A DNA stretch of 64,000 nucleotides from Parelaphostrongylus tenuis. Taxonomy: Eukaryota; Nematoda; Chromadorea; Rhabditida; Metastrongylidae. Location of the stretch: contig JAHQIW010000784.1 of assembly GCA_019055375.1 (NCBI GenBank), positions 1 through 64,000 on the forward strand. The letters run 5' to 3'. A program made the position numbers and the translations under genes. The notes beneath the pieces are model-generated. The model was not told the DNA's origin, searched no databases, and worked only from the letters and a program-made list of their open reading frames with translations. The stretch's first letter is position 1. The number at the start of each line of letters is the position of its first letter. Shown in pieces: positions 11,051 through 23,733 of this stretch.

Positions 11051-13029
11051 CAACTTAATATTACTAAGTTCCACGCTTGACCCTCATTTTTTGCGCAACA
11101 CCAATTTGACCAATTCAAGCCTGATTAAATTTTGTAAGAACCTTTAGAGAACGCTGTAAGAGTGAAAAGAATCTTACGGACGTTTCATCCTCGAAGTGGC
11201 TAATACTTCGCTCATACTTTATAATAGACTCACTTAGCAGAGTAAGAGAAAAGTAATTAGCTATCACTTGTAAACTTTTTGAACAAAGTTTCTTCTACAA
11301 CAGCGTCGCAAGAAACCTAGAGTTCTTTCAGAATGGAGAAAAGTTTGAAAAGAAACAACGAAAATCGTGGCCATCTGACGTGCCAGTTTGAGTCGCTGCG
11401 CGCAACGCTTTCATCCTGATTTGTCTATGATATTTCATGAATCTTATTTTATATCCGCAAAACCGAGATTGACACTGTTTTCTAGCAGAACGATGATTTC
11501 TGTGAAAAGGGATTGCGTTAGTAAACGTTTCTTGTAGGAGAAGAGAGTGTGGGAGGACACAAATCCACGAAACGGTTTCATTCTGATTTATGATTTTCAT
11601 GAATGTTTTCTCTCTTATTATCCCGAAAACTCGAGATGATTAGAGGATAGTTCTCATGCTCAAAAGATACAAAATATTAGCACTGTTTCATTCCAATCTG
11701 TTTATGTACAAAGATCAACTTTCTTCTTTTGTTTTCAGTGCGGATTAATGAGGTTGATACCATTTCATAACTTCTGCTTGAGTTCTATGAATAGTGAAGC
11801 GTTAGTAGACTTCTTAATTGAGAGACGAGAGTGTGAAAAGATACGAGATAATAGAACAGTTTCACTTTGGCTTTTCTATGAATATTTACTGAGTTTTGTT
11901 CATTTTTAAGCTTGGAATACCGATTTTGGCAGTGTTTTCTAGTCTGTCAGTGATTTTGTAAGAGTTTTGAATAAGAAAGAGAGCGTGAAAAGACACATTT
12001 TAAAACTATTTTATGCTACTTTGATTGTAGCCTTTTATGAACCTTTTTCTTTTTCTTCCCCTTCGTTTGAGAAAGTTACCTGCTGCACAACTACACTGCC
12101 ATCACAGTAAGCAACGTTATACTGCCTATTATTTGTTGCAAGAAATTTCTCCTTCCTTGTATTTAAGCGTAAAAAATATTAATCCAAGAATTAATCCAAG
12201 ACATCGAAGACCTTCATAGAAAAAACGGATATCATCTTAAGCAGCGCACAGGTTGATATGCTGATGCATAATTAACGTATCTAAGTAATAGTTGTACTAG
12301 TGCGTTAACTGAGTGGCCTTACACCCTCAGCTTTCTCGATCAGTTTTCGGCCTTCCAAATATTCCAAACACCGCTTTGTTCAAAGCTAAGCCTCAAGACG
12401 GGTGTAAAAAGTAAAGACGCTCGACGTAGATGAGTTCTGAGAAACACGCCTTGCCTTTATCGAATATTCCATTTACAAAGTTTGGCATCAATCTGACATT
12501 AATTAATCAAAGATTAATGAATAGTTGGAAATTTACAGGGCTTTCTATATGACTGATTACCATTCGTTTAGTTCAGTGTAACTTTGACCATTTGGCTGCT
12601 CGCTTCAAATCAGGCAGGCCTAAATCTTTTTTTGTGAAAAACTGCATAAAAGCAATAACGTTTTTATGCGAGATCCAGTACAACGAAGCGGCATTGCTCT
12701 GGATTGGATAATAACTATGAGGGTTTACTTTTACATTTATTGATATCACAGGTGAATTTTTTACTAAAGAACAGTCCACCACACTGAAATTGAAAATCTG
12801 TGCCGTGAAAAGATAATTTATGTGAATATGATTACAGTAGACCAGTCTCATCATCTGCTGTACTGCCGCCATGATGTCCTGAAAAAATTAATTCTCAAAA
12901 AAATCTTGAATTTCTCTGGCTGTTGAATAGTCATGAATAAAGGTGTCAGACCAATGTTCGACTGGTTTATAAGACCTAGCTATGAACATCCAATACTGTC
13001 AAAGAAAATATTTTTAGCCCTTTCCAGCT
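11051..13029. other. No gene recognised; weak exon-like stretch at 12.7-12.9 kb
   Basis: Mostly featureless. On minus near 12882-12870 a good acceptor (AATTTTTTCAG) is followed by ATG GCG GCA GTA CAG CAG, and a second acceptor (AATTTCAG) lies near 12787. I could not build a convincing reading frame across these, so no gene is called. Confidence 0.3.
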
Positions 13030-13275
13030 TGGCACATCAGTGGCTTACGTGGGTTCCAGCGATCTCGGCCGCCTCATCAGAGCCACATGTAGGGCGCATT
13101 GTATGAATAACAGCCGAACATCGACTGGAATGGAACGGTGAAGTCGTGAAACCCTCAATATTATGCGCAGCAACGTATTCCCGTCCCCCTTACTATCAGT
13201 AGCGACAACTGCGGTGCGCGTGGCTCTGACAAGGTGGGCGAGACCGCCGAAGCATACGTAAGCCACTGACGTACC
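13030..13275. repeat. Foldback repeat of about 245 bp
   Basis: The arm near 13030-13090 (CACATCAGTGGCTTACGTGG, CAGCGATCTCGGCCGCCT, TCAGAGCCAC) is similar, in reverse complement, to 13205-13275 (GTCAGTGGCTTACGTATGC, TCAGAGCCACGCGC). Arms are diverged by several substitutions. GC content is higher than the surroundings. Confidence 0.7.
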
Positions 13276-14004
13276 AACTTCGAAAATGCTTAGATACCCT
13301 CTTTGACCATCTGACCTAGTTTGATATGTTTCCACCATTGAGAATGGAAGCTTTGAAGCGCTTTCAATTGCTCATGATTTATGAGATTGAATAGTAAGGA
13401 ATTTTGAAATATGAATAATTTGGACAAAGTAAAACACACAGCCGAGGATTGCACTATGTTGCTTTACTAATTATAACAATGCAGCAAAAAAATGTTGCTA
13501 GTCAATTATTACGCAGACATTCAATGTGCCTGATCAGGGGATTGAATCAGGCATTTGAGAGGGCGATGTAAAGCATGATCACAATAGTGCAAAGGTGCCA
13601 GTTTCTTTCCCGGAGTCTCACTGAAATTTGTGCTTCATCACTAGAGCCTCATTCTGCCTTTTCTCACCCTAGTTCGGTCCTATTCAATAGCTATCAGCCA
13701 TTAGGAAAAGAACTAGGCAAAAAAAAATAGTTAACGATACTGATTCCAAGCACAAGCTTCAGTGGAGTTTATGCCGATTGGCGTATCCTTGATCAGTGCC
13801 ACTGAAGGGTGGTTGGTGGTATCCAGGTTAACAGGTTAAAACACAGATGAGAGGAGGATAGAGCGAGGACCATCAATGGTGTAGCGGAAAACCTATTGAA
13901 CCCTTAGAAAGGCTAATCGCGCGTTGGGAGCCAACTCATTTCCGAGGTTGTATTCGTGTCTTAACACTACTATGGTCAAACTTCACATCGTATTGTGACA
14001 TTAA

Positions 14005-14315
14005 GAGCACATGTGGCGCAGTGGTTAGAGGTGCTCTGCGTCGCACACGAGGTCAATGGCTCAATCTCGCGCTCATGGCTCACCAAGCCATCCATCCCTC
14101 CGGGGTCGGTAAATTGGTACTAGACAGGTCTCAGACTTGCCTGGTAGGATAAGCAGCACTGACTCGATTCAGCGCGAGGCCACCGCGAGTCATTGTAAAA
14201 GGCCAGATATGCATTCAATCACCTCAAACGAAGTTAAAAATTGAAGTCGAATGCATGACGCATCCTTCAGGGATTGATCAACGCCAAGAGCTTTATCCTT
14301 CTATCCTTTTATTGT
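14005..14315 (+). mobile_element. tRNA-derived SINE, copy 2
   Basis: Head ACATGTGGCGCAGTGGTTAG and GCTCTGCGTCGCACACGAGG, box-B-like GGCTCAATCTCGCGCTCATG, then CTCCGGGGTCGGTAAATTGG, CACCGCGAGTCATTG and a CTTTATCCTTCTATCC 3' end. About 310 bp and full-length by comparison with the copies at 15967 and 58428. Confidence 0.8.
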
Positions 14316-14485
14316 GCCATTGAAAACTAAATCGGCAAGCAATGGAATTAAAGTACTGGGAAAGTGTTTCGGAATTTTCAATAGCCAACCAAAATAAGAT
14401 TTTGCTTTTGAACAAAACTGTTATCTCAGCGAAGCGTATCAAATTTATAACTGCTTTGAAGACCAAGATAAAAACATTTTTACTT

Positions 14486-15300
14486 ATACTCTATTCTCTA
14501 CACTTTATATAGATCTCGCTCAAAACAATGATAATCTGATAAAGTGACATGTTTGAGCCACTTATGAAGTCTGATGAAGGCACTTATGCAGTGCTCGGCA
14601 GGTGATTGTTTTGTCCTTCCGGACTCCTCACTAACACAGTTTTCCTTGATTTAGACAACCTCTTGAGAATATGCACCTATATGAAGGAATCGACGTCGAA
14701 CAGCGTGACAAATTCGATGATTTGCAGTGAGCACAGTAACGTGTTTGTGGCTGATAGAGTAAATTATACCCTTCCTCAACCGTTCATAAAGACCTCGCTC
14801 AAAAAAATGATAATCTGATGACATGATAACATGCTTGGGCCTGTTGTGAGGTCTGATATGGGCACTTACACAGAGATAGACAGGCGACTGCTTCTTCCTT
14901 CCGAGCTCATGATTCCTCAGAGAGGGTGCTCTTATCAGACCTCATAATAGGTCCAAAAATATTATCATGTTATCAGATTTTCATTATCTTGAACAAGATC
15001 TGTATAGACGGGAGAGAGTAAAATATGATTTATTCTACGAGCCGTAGGCGACCAGCTGTGGTCACTGAAAGTCAGAATTTTTGTCATTTGACTTGCTATA
15101 ATCCACTGTTTGGCGTCGAATGCTTTATATAGAAGTATGTACCCAGGGAATCGGCTGAACGAAGGTAGACTGTGCTACCGAGGAGACCGGAAGGACGAAA
15201 CATGCTTCTGTCTAGCATTGCATAAGTGCCCTTATCTAACTTCATAACAGGCTCAAGCATGTTATCATGTTATCTGATTATCATTTCTGCTAAAAATTCT
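14486..15300. mobile_element. Hammerhead family B foldback cluster
   Basis: Two minus-strand units (about 14486-14640 and 14775-14945) face one or two plus-strand units (about 14930-15000 and 15095-15300). Shared blocks are GACCTCGCTCAAAA, ATAATCTGAT, the AGACCTC box and a hammerhead-like segment. The minus copy near 14600-14630 has a perfect stem II with GGAA loop (GTCC-GGAA-GGAC) but a damaged core. The plus copy is listed separately at 15163-15230. AGACCTC at 14790-14796 and GAGGTCT at 14848-14854 can pair perfectly, matching the hairpin of family A. Confidence 0.65.
15163..15230 (+). ncRNA. Hammerhead ribozyme-like, family B, one core substitution
   Basis: Stem I GTGCTA (15172-15177) pairs with TAGCAT (15213-15218). 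Core is CCGAGGA (15178-15184; consensus CTGANGA, so U4 is C). Stem II GACC-GGAA-GGAC has one mismatch, GAAA is at 15197-15200, and stem III is three pairs around a six-base loop ending in GUC (cleavage would be 15212/15213). A six-base bulge TGCATA follows inner stem I, as in family A. The U4 change probably abolishes activity. Confidence 0.5.
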
Positions 15301-15374
15301 ATTGCTATCTTTCTCGACATCAGATAATATTTTTGGCCGGACTCATTATGTTATTGAGTAATATAAGGCCATAA

Positions 15375-18300
15375 TTATTCAAAAACCAACAAGAACAGCT
15401 CTTTGCTCGGAACTTTATCTGCGTGCCTACGATTGTCCTGCATGTAGAACACAGCATTCTGATCCTTTATGAAAAACGCTAGCCACCATCCAAATGTTGA
15501 GGTAGCAGCGGTGATCAGGAATGACTGGCATACTTGAGACGCTAGATAGAGGTCTGTCACCTCATTGAAATTTGAAGCGACGACGGCCTGAAAGAAACGT
15601 TGGTAAGTGGTAGTTTCAGCGGTTTTTCGAATTATCGTATCGTTTCAAAAAATAATCTTAGCTGTCATTCGAAATGAGCAAAAATTTTGGGCTAGTCTTA
15701 CTATGGAACGCACATCTGTTTTCCAGTTTCCATCTTTGACAATCGTCTTCGCCAGACGGTGTATAAAATTCTGATCATCTCCGAAAATCATAAAACGTGA
15801 AATACCCTAAGTATTGTGACAGTCAGGAAAAGGATCAAATGAATTCACAAGAGAAAAACCAAAGAAGTATGATTTTATAAGTTCTTCTAGAAAAACTCAT
15901 GATTTGACCATCAAAAAGTAGTATGAAAATCAAGTTTATTTTTAGTTGTCGTTAGATCTTGTACAGAGTATATGTAGCGCAGTGGTAAGAGGTACTCTGC
16001 GTCGCAGACAAGATCGGTGGTGTGATTCCCGCTCATGGCTCACCAAGCCATTCATCACTCCAAGGTCGGTAAACTGGTATCAGACTGGTCTCAGACTTGT
16101 TTGAGAGAATGAGCACACTGACTCAGCACAGCCAGGAGGCCACCGTGAATTATTTTGAAGGCCAGATTTGCATTCAATCACTTCAGACGAAGTTAAGAAT
16201 TGAAGACGATTCGTATCCCTCAGAATTTGATCAACGCCGAGAGCCTCAACCTTTATCCTTTATCAGGTTTAGCAGCACCACCTGCTCATGAAGACCTCTT
16301 GCTCTGAAAAGGCAGCCTTTCTTGCCTAATATGTCTAATTGCGTCAATTTGTCGAGTTCCATGAAATGGAACGTTTCGCAGGGCCGCAGAATGTGGTTGA
16401 AGCTAAAACGGCTGACACCTAATGAAAGTTTCCATGTCAAAATATCACCTTTCTATCTGTCACTTGCAAGCAGCACTGTCGTATTCTATCTCTACTGAAA
16501 AAACTAGCTCAGAAAATTTCGCGAAAGCCTTACGAGATAAGAGAGGAAATTTGATTACAAATAAATCTTTAACTTTAGGAAATTTGTCCAGCAGACTAAA
16601 GATATTTTCTCATCGGATACATATTTTCTATCGAAGAGCTGGTCATGTATTCATTACATTTCTAAATACAAATTTTCACGTCGACTTAGATCATTTGACG
16701 TCTGTTCTTTTCTTTTCAAAATACACCTGTTCAAAATTTGTGAAATAAGCATACAAAAACCATTTGGAGCGGATGAGTTGCGATCGAATTTGACTTGGTA
16801 TATCATTTATGTCAGATAAAAGCAGTATTTGTACAAGTATTGTTCTCTAGAACTAAAGTGACCTCATGAACATCACCATTACGATAGCACATGTTGTTTG
16901 TCGATCACAAGTACTGCGGAAGTGTATAAATAGAAGGAATGAATGAGAATGCAAATGAGATTCCATAAGTGCAAAAGAGGAATGCGATGTGAATCGAACG
17001 TACGAGAACGCACTTGTTGTTTAGCGATTGCGTTTGCTGCACTCACAGTATCGTTGGCGTTCGTAGAAACGTTGAGCCAAACAAAATCAGTCATCCGAAT
17101 GTGTATGCAAAGCATTCTAGCATCATGTCTGAGTAAATCAATGATAAACTAACGTCATTTGCTAATCGACAACTCTAATAATGATGACAACCGCAGATTG
17201 TTTCGTTACGTTTTGGAGCTTTAGATTGCCAAAAAACTCGTACTTATAGTTAATGCAGAATTCTGTGGATTACCTTCCACTACTACTCATAATGGATACG
17301 GATACGAAAGTTGAAAATTTAGGAAATAGGAGCTGTGAGTACTCGCATTATTGCGCAACCGACGACGGCAAAAGCTTTAGAACATTATTACTCATAGGAA
17401 GCAGTTTTTGGCAACATTCTTGTGCATGGGCATAAATGTAAGAAATTATTCATCACTCGTGGTCAAGTCAAATAAAGGCCATGCTTTGAAACCAACCATA
17501 CATTTGTAATGTATCCATGATGTATCTTCCTTCACGGCGCACCTTATCCGAAAATCTCAAAAGATTGCGAATTTCAGGCAAATATTCGTCGAAATAGCGT
17601 GGATTTTGACCATATATAAAGTTCAATAATAAATGTTCAGCAGATTCGCTTAATAACCTGAAATTTTCCGCTTAATAATCTGAAATTTTTAGTGCTATTA
17701 CAATATCACATTGTGATTCAATAGTGAAAATCATTGCAGTTGTACACTAGATTTTGTATGATGAGATTCATGAATCTTGCTGAAGATCCGTTTTATGTAA
17801 TAGCATGGGAAAAAAGTTCTGAGAAAATGCTTCTAGAACATTTACTCGTGCACCTATTACACTCGTACAATGACAAAACCGATAATTAGTCCAACTTTCT
17901 CAAATCAAAGTTTTCCAAAAAGTCAAATCAAACTAACAAAAATTTGCCAATTGTGTCTTCGCCTCAAGCCAGGTTGATACGTTCACTTGCTACCGTTGCA
18001 TTTGAACCCAATAGCCATTTGCGCATCATCAATAATCTAATTTACACACTTGTTAAGTTCATCTTGAAATAAGTAGATAAATCATATATCATCAACGCGG
18101 GAGAAAACGGCCTCTCAAGTGAGCTCAAAACACAGAAAATGGCTGACACCCAAAAGAAATACTAGCGTTTTCTCAGAACTTCCTTTCCCCAACCTATCAT
18201 TAACCGAATAATCAGACATGGTATAATATAGTACGTTCAGACTCCGACGAAAGCGGGGTCGCCGAAGCGTTAGCCATCAAATTTCAAGAGTACCAACCTC

Positions 18301-21300
18301 GTGCATGTTTTAATAAAAGAAAAGGGCAGTGAAAAGCTTTTTTGGGGCTTTGACTGGTCTATTCCAATGTTACATAAGTTCAAAATTGAATAGTTCTGAA
18401 GCACTTGTAGAAAACTGATATTTTATACATGAATTTCAAGCAAGAACAATAATAACTATTTCTCAAAATAAAGGCCATCGTTTTCTACGTTCTGCCATCG
18501 TTCCACCAAGTTTCGGATCTGATCGACGTTCGGCTGCCAAATCGCGAGCACTTGACGACGGTTCATCTTTTAAAGCGGAAATTAATTGATCTTCGCTGTT
18601 TGACTCTGTTGAGTACCCTGAGCAAGGCTTGTCTTCGAGGTCAAGATCTCCGGCATTGAGACGCGATGAAGCTAGCGTCCAGCAGCGGATTTGCTTGTTG
18701 TACCTTCTCCTTCAATTGCGTTGATTTCATCGACTGCAGCTCGCTTTGAAAGGCCCCTTCTCCAATAATGACGCAATGAAACAGAAAATTCGATTGTATC
18801 GCTGGACATGGCGGAGCTGACAAGAAAGTGAAAATAAAGACAAATAATAACTAGGCCTTTATTGGGGAAAATGCGGCCAAAAAATACGCTTTTTTTCAAG
18901 GCGTCGAAGTGAGGAGCGCATAAAAGAAGTGATCCAGTGTTGCGTGACCCCATCTCCTTTTGGTTGCTACAGCGTAAAGCGTGGTCCATTTTGAAAACCA
19001 AATAATATTTTGGAATTCTCAAGATTTGCTCCATCGACTGATCATTGAAACTCCGAAGGAAATGCTTATGTCAGCGAGGAATCTTTGAATGAAAAACAAA
19101 ATATTGTTTTGCTCTATCATCGTAAGAACAATTTCCTTTCTATAGATGGAATACATCATTCGAATTTCTTCTGATTTAAGCTATCGAATAATCATTAATT
19201 CGTCAGAAAGAAACGCAAAATAGGCCTTTCTTGAAGGGTCGAAATGGCGCTCAGATAACGAAAAAGTACCCCAAACAGATCATTGGAATTGTTAAATTAT
19301 AATCTATCGACTAATTAGTAAAACTCCGAAGGAAAAGCTTTGATGATCATCAAACCTTTCAACAAGGAACGAAACATTTTTCTTGCTCTTTCAGCGCAAA
19401 AAGAAGGCTTTTTTTGAGGATGAGATATACAGTTAAAACACTTTTGATCTGTACTATCGAACAATTATTTAAACGTGAAAAAGACCTGGAATAATTTTTA
19501 CATGGGGTCGAAATGGCCCCCAGAGATAACAGAAAAGTACCGAAAAGAATCCCTGGTTGTAAAGCACATGAAACTCACGGTCCTGATTGTAGCTCTTTTC
19601 CTCGATTTTGTGAAATATATTCTATTTTGATTGGCCCACGGTATTGAACAAAGTGCAGAAAAAGCACGTATTTTACTCAGTTAAAGGGTTTTCAATGACT
19701 TGACAAGAAATTAGTGATAGGAAATAATTTGTAGCATAGCTGAAAGAAGAGAACTCATGAGTAAAATCAGAACTGCTTGCCTCCTGGGATTGTCGTACGC
19801 GCAACATGATCCAGCAAACGGGGTGATCGATTCCTTAGTTCCATTCTGCAAAGAATAAGCGGTAGCGACTATCATCATTGTAACTGTAGGGCTGTCTGTA
19901 AGGCTTTGCAGATTCAAAGAACGATCACAAGCAAAACTATGTTGTTGCTGTACTTATTTATTTGAAAGCACTCAGTGAATAAGCTAGGTAAATTGTCGAT
20001 CATGAAAGTTTTCATTTTTGAATATTACGCTGGATCAATCATACCACTGCAACACTTTAACAGTACGAGGCCATCTTAATCGAGCAGTAATAAAAGTTGA
20101 ACAGTTGCTGTAGCAAAGGATAATGAGAAGTCGTCACAATGACAGTTCATGAACTCACTTGATCCCCTGTTCATATTCAGTGAAATAGTTATCACCTACA
20201 AGACACCTTAATGTGAAAATATGGCTAAATTAGTTCCACTGAAATTGCGTGAAATAGGAGTTCAAAATGTGAATAAGGGCGAAAATAATGTGAAAACGCG
20301 ATGAAAGGTTGGCGCTAGAGAATAACGCTCCTAATGAAGGTGTGATCGCGACTGCTTATCAAATGGTACTACACTCGTATGACTCATGATAATGGCCTTC
20401 GTGTGTATTTAGATAGGTAAATTAGAGGAGCAATGTGTACAAGAAGAACTTACCGGTGATAGCACATAGGTGTTTCGTAGAAGTGGAAAGGCTTCTTCAA
20501 TCTTCTGCAGCTGCTTCAAAACATATGATCTCGGCTTTTCGCATGGCAAATAATGAATTCTTGTAAGAGTTCTAGCTATTCCATAGCCAGTAATTAGGTG
20601 AAAGAGCTGTAAATTATCATAACAAGTGACAGATTGGCCACTGCTGATTTTATATTATGACTACTACTGAATTAGGAGTGTAAGTAGATCAGCGGCCAGA
20701 GATGTCCGTCTTCACACGTTGTTCTATTTTTGTAGTCCTGCTCAGAGAGCAGAGATTTTTGATAGTCGCAATAAAGTAGAACCATGGTTTACTGAACGAC
20801 AATGCAAGTGCTTTAATGGTGAAAGGAATGGAATGTGGGCATCTAAAAGGGATAATCAAAGTCCCATGGTTCTGAAGTGAAGAGCTGAGTTTTGTGTGCA
20901 TCTAGCGTTCTTGTGGCTGCAGGGTACATTACATCGTCAGATGAAAAAAAGAATAACAGTGAAATGGCTACAAAATTGTGATCTCCTTAGTGCTTGCTTA
21001 TTTTCACGCACATGGAATACTAGGTCTTCTCATAAGTTTTGGTACTAGAGGTTTGATGGAATCAGCCCGAGCTCACTCAAACACAAATGTACAAACACAT
21101 CAACATCGCTCGAAAGATGGCTTCCGTCGTTAATTCGCGTTTCGTTTCTGGCCAAAGTCACCACCGTCGACAAAAAATGGATCTTTTCGAGAGTTAACGC
21201 CGCCCGAATCAATGATTGTCACCAGGTCAGAGAAGATCTCCAACTCCACGCCTAAATCGATTTGCACCAAAGGCTATGCTCATCATTTTTTGGGGACCGG

Positions 21301-23343
21301 ACCGGGCCGAGTCACTGGAACTTACTGCAAGCCGGTGAGACGATGAACACAAAGCGATACTGCAAGTATCTGATCGCTGCAAGCGGATCCTGCCACATCG
21401 ACGTCGCCGTAATCTCATAATGCTACAAGAAAACGCAAGGTTCAATGTCATCAAATTGGCAAAGAGGAATTTGATCAAATCGAGCGGGAGTTGCTGAATA
21501 ATCGCCGCACAGTCCTGACTTGCTGTCGTCTGATTATCAGCTCTTCCTATCTCCTATCCTGAGTAAGTACAAGTTCTGAGACATCAATCATTTACGTGGA
21601 GGACTGACAACTTTTTTTGAATCCAAAAATGGCGAGTTCTATGAGCACTGTAATGATTTGTTGCCTGAGAGATGGCAGAAATATGTTCAGTCTGATAGAG
21701 CATGATTTGAGTAGTATTGTTGAGCAACTTCAATTACTTCTGGTTGATAAATTTGATGTTTACTGCTCTAGTGCTTAAACTTATGAGAAGACATAAAAAT
21801 AATCAAAGGATTTCTCTGTAATAAATTGGACAAAGGTAGAAAAATGAAGCTGAAGTGTGTTGAGGTAAGTGAATTGACCACGTTTTCATTTTTACTAATA
21901 TCAGGGTGCCTTATGAAGCCACGCATTTTGGCTGCACTGAGAGAATAGCCAAGAGTGCAACGATTTCTCATAACAAACCAAAGACCACTTTTTTTAGATG
22001 GAAATGATGAGAATCAAACTAATCTACAACGCTTAAGAAGTTCTGAACGCATAGAATCCCACAGTTTTCCTATTTTAAGACAAATAAGGTTGGAATTTTT
22101 ATATTTCCACAAATTGCTTAAAGATGTTCCTAATGATTCTTATAACTCACCCATCTAAAGATAAGTGAGATTGACATCTCCACGGATTGCTTGGAGATAT
22201 TTCTAAAGCATGCAAAGCAACTTTTGTAGAAAGATGTTTATCATCTTAATTGATAATCTGTAATAATTTGGTTCTTTTCTGTTAGACGAAAGCAAATGAT
22301 GAAGCGATCCTTTTGTTGGTCGGAAAATTACTATTAGACTGTTAGTAATCAATCGAAACCTTAAATCTTGAAAAACTGCTGTACATGCTTAGTTTTTTGA
22401 AAATACTTCATATAGTACTGCGGCATTCGAAGTATAATCTATAAAACGCACCCGTTTAGTGCTTTCACTAGTACTTCGCTGGAAGCAAGAAAAGCAATAT
22501 GAACTTGTAGAAGAAATCTTGTAGTGTTAGTGTCATACATTCATTTGGGCTTTCTTCTCAAAGCGGAAAAAATCTCAATTTGAGTAACAAAAATTGCACT
22601 TCACATGTAAGTCGTTCTTGGCCGATTTATCAATCTACGGCCACTACAAGGCCAGCACATACCCAGCACACACACTAGCCGACAAAAGGATGCGTGGCGT
22701 ATGTAAAACTCTATCTTGTTTTTCTGCTATGCTGCAGTAAAGCGCTCATTTCAGAAAATGAGTGCAGCGCCGAAATTGTTGAAACTTACGGTGGCTGTTT
22801 TCATAAAACGAGAACATGGTATAATAGCTCGAGATCTAAGCTAGTGAATAACTACTAACACTATTATGCGAAATTCTTGTTCACCGAAACGGGTTATTTC
22901 TTGGTTTGCCCCGGATAACAGCAAATATTCATTCAATTCCTTTTTATCTATATTTATAGCAGATACAATGTCATAATTATGTATCCAATAACGCCGAGCG
23001 ATACGTAGAACCTCAGGCCTTGAGCAGAAGTTGAACTAGCCTCTCATCCTTGATTGGGACGCATGCCAATCACTGCGAGACCGTGGCTCCTGCTCAGCTA
23101 TCGCTCTTTCTACCTGGTTGCTGACAGCCTCATACTTTATATCGCAACATGAGTGATAGCGTAGTAATAGCCCTTGTAATGCAGTGGTTAGCACGCACTA
23201 TGAAAGAGAAAAGTAAAGGTTCCGCTTCCTCTCGCAGTTTGAAGTTCTGCATATTCTAGTAGGCTAGGGTTTAGGAGATTTTTTATTATTCGCAGAAGTA
23301 CAATTTATACAAGACTCAAAATAATCTAGACTTTACATCGAGG

Positions 23344-23388
<45 letters not shown>

Positions 23389-23733
23389 TGGTGTCAAACT
23401 ATTCTTCATGACAAGAACTTTGTAATTTCGAACTTTTTCTAGAATGCATTTCTTCTTACTCCATTTATGCTCCCTCAACTATACATGTTAACTAATACTA
23501 CGTCAAAAATGCGCTCACGATTTTGAATTTTTAATTTAGTTTCGAATTGACTGACATACATAGTATTTAAAGCAGTCACTAACCTGATTTCCTAGTCCAC
23601 CGTAGTTTAGATGAAATCCAACATATTTCCGCTTTTCTTGCTTGTTGTTAGTTACAAAGAGAATTTCATACAAAACCATTCCCAAACATTGAATGGCTAT
23701 TACACCAATGATGAAATGTCGACATGATGCCAT
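15375..23733 (-). CDS. GT11 alpha-1,2-fucosyltransferase-like protein, seven exons, intact
   Basis: Exons on minus: 23733-23584, 20606-20454, 19845-19781, 17657-17502, 17128-17014, 15806-15702, 15587-15375. They join in phase to 957 bp (318 aa plus stop). Expected role: type II Golgi enzyme moving fucose from GDP-fucose to a glycan. Residues 1-30 include a hydrophobic anchor. Family motifs in order: GGLGNQ (45-50, ending exon 1), LFHLITGYGIA (51-61), CCAYDNP, QNPRYF, HIRMTD (184-189, nucleotide-binding HxRxxD region), FGDD (221-224), and TSTFGWW (277-283). All introns are GT-AG except intron 3, whose donor is GC (AG|GCAAGC), at the position where copy 2 has GT. Introns contain mariner relics (21025-21793, 18450-18812), a SINE and an AT repeat. 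Exon 4 has a duplicated acceptor. Acceptor substrate cannot be inferred. Length is slightly below typical nematode GT11 proteins. Confidence 0.88.
15967..16265 (+). mobile_element. tRNA-derived SINE, copy 3, in intron 5 of the GT11 gene
   Basis: TATGTAGCGCAGTGGTAAGA head, CTCTGCGTCGCAGACAAGAT, GGTCGGTAAACTGGTATCAG, and a 3' end with CAACGCCGAGAGC and CTTTATCC. Antisense to the host gene. Confidence 0.75.
18450..18812 (-). mobile_element. Mariner relic M3 with internal deletion, in intron 3 of the GT11 gene
   Basis: From ATG at 18809 the minus frame reads a mariner N-terminus: LRHYWRRGLSKRAAVDEINA then EGEGTTSKSAAGR. After frameshifts it passes to the C-terminal end VERWQNVENDGLYFEK followed by a stop. 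The central catalytic region between them is missing, so this is a deletion derivative. Confidence 0.75.
21025..21793 (+). mobile_element. Decayed mariner M4 with terminal repeats, in intron 1 of the GT11 gene
   Basis: Ends: GGTCTTCTCATAAGTTTTGG at left and CTTAAACTTATGAGAAGACA at right, inverted repeats with TA on both sides. Internal frame fragments match mariner transposase: VTTVDKKWIFSRVN (first catalytic Asp region), ETMNTKRYCKYL, SPHSPDLLSSDYQLF, and LLPERWQKYVQSD. Multiple stops. Confidence 0.85.
22995..23240. pseudogene. Two tRNA-like degenerate sequences
   Basis: On minus near 23100-23010 (TCGCAGTGATTGGCATGCGT, then GGCTAGTTCAACTTC) and on plus near 23170-23235 (TAATGCAGTGGTTAGCACGC, then AAAGGTTCCGCTTCC) there are box-A- and box-B-like blocks at tRNA spacing, without convincing cloverleafs. 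Probably tRNA relics or SINE heads. Confidence 0.35.
23348..23383. repeat. (AT)n microsatellite
   Basis: 36 bp of uninterrupted AT dinucleotides inside intron 1 of the GT11 gene. Confidence 0.95.

Noticed and set aside
14005..14080. Functional tRNA gene at a SINE head
   Set aside because: The box A/B blocks are followed by a shared 230-bp body present in all copies, so these are SINEs, not tRNA genes.
17630..17645. Loss of a splice acceptor within gene 1 exon 4 (AAC where copy 2 has CAG)
   Set aside because: Alignment shows this is coding sequence in both copies; the true acceptor is upstream at 17658-17660.
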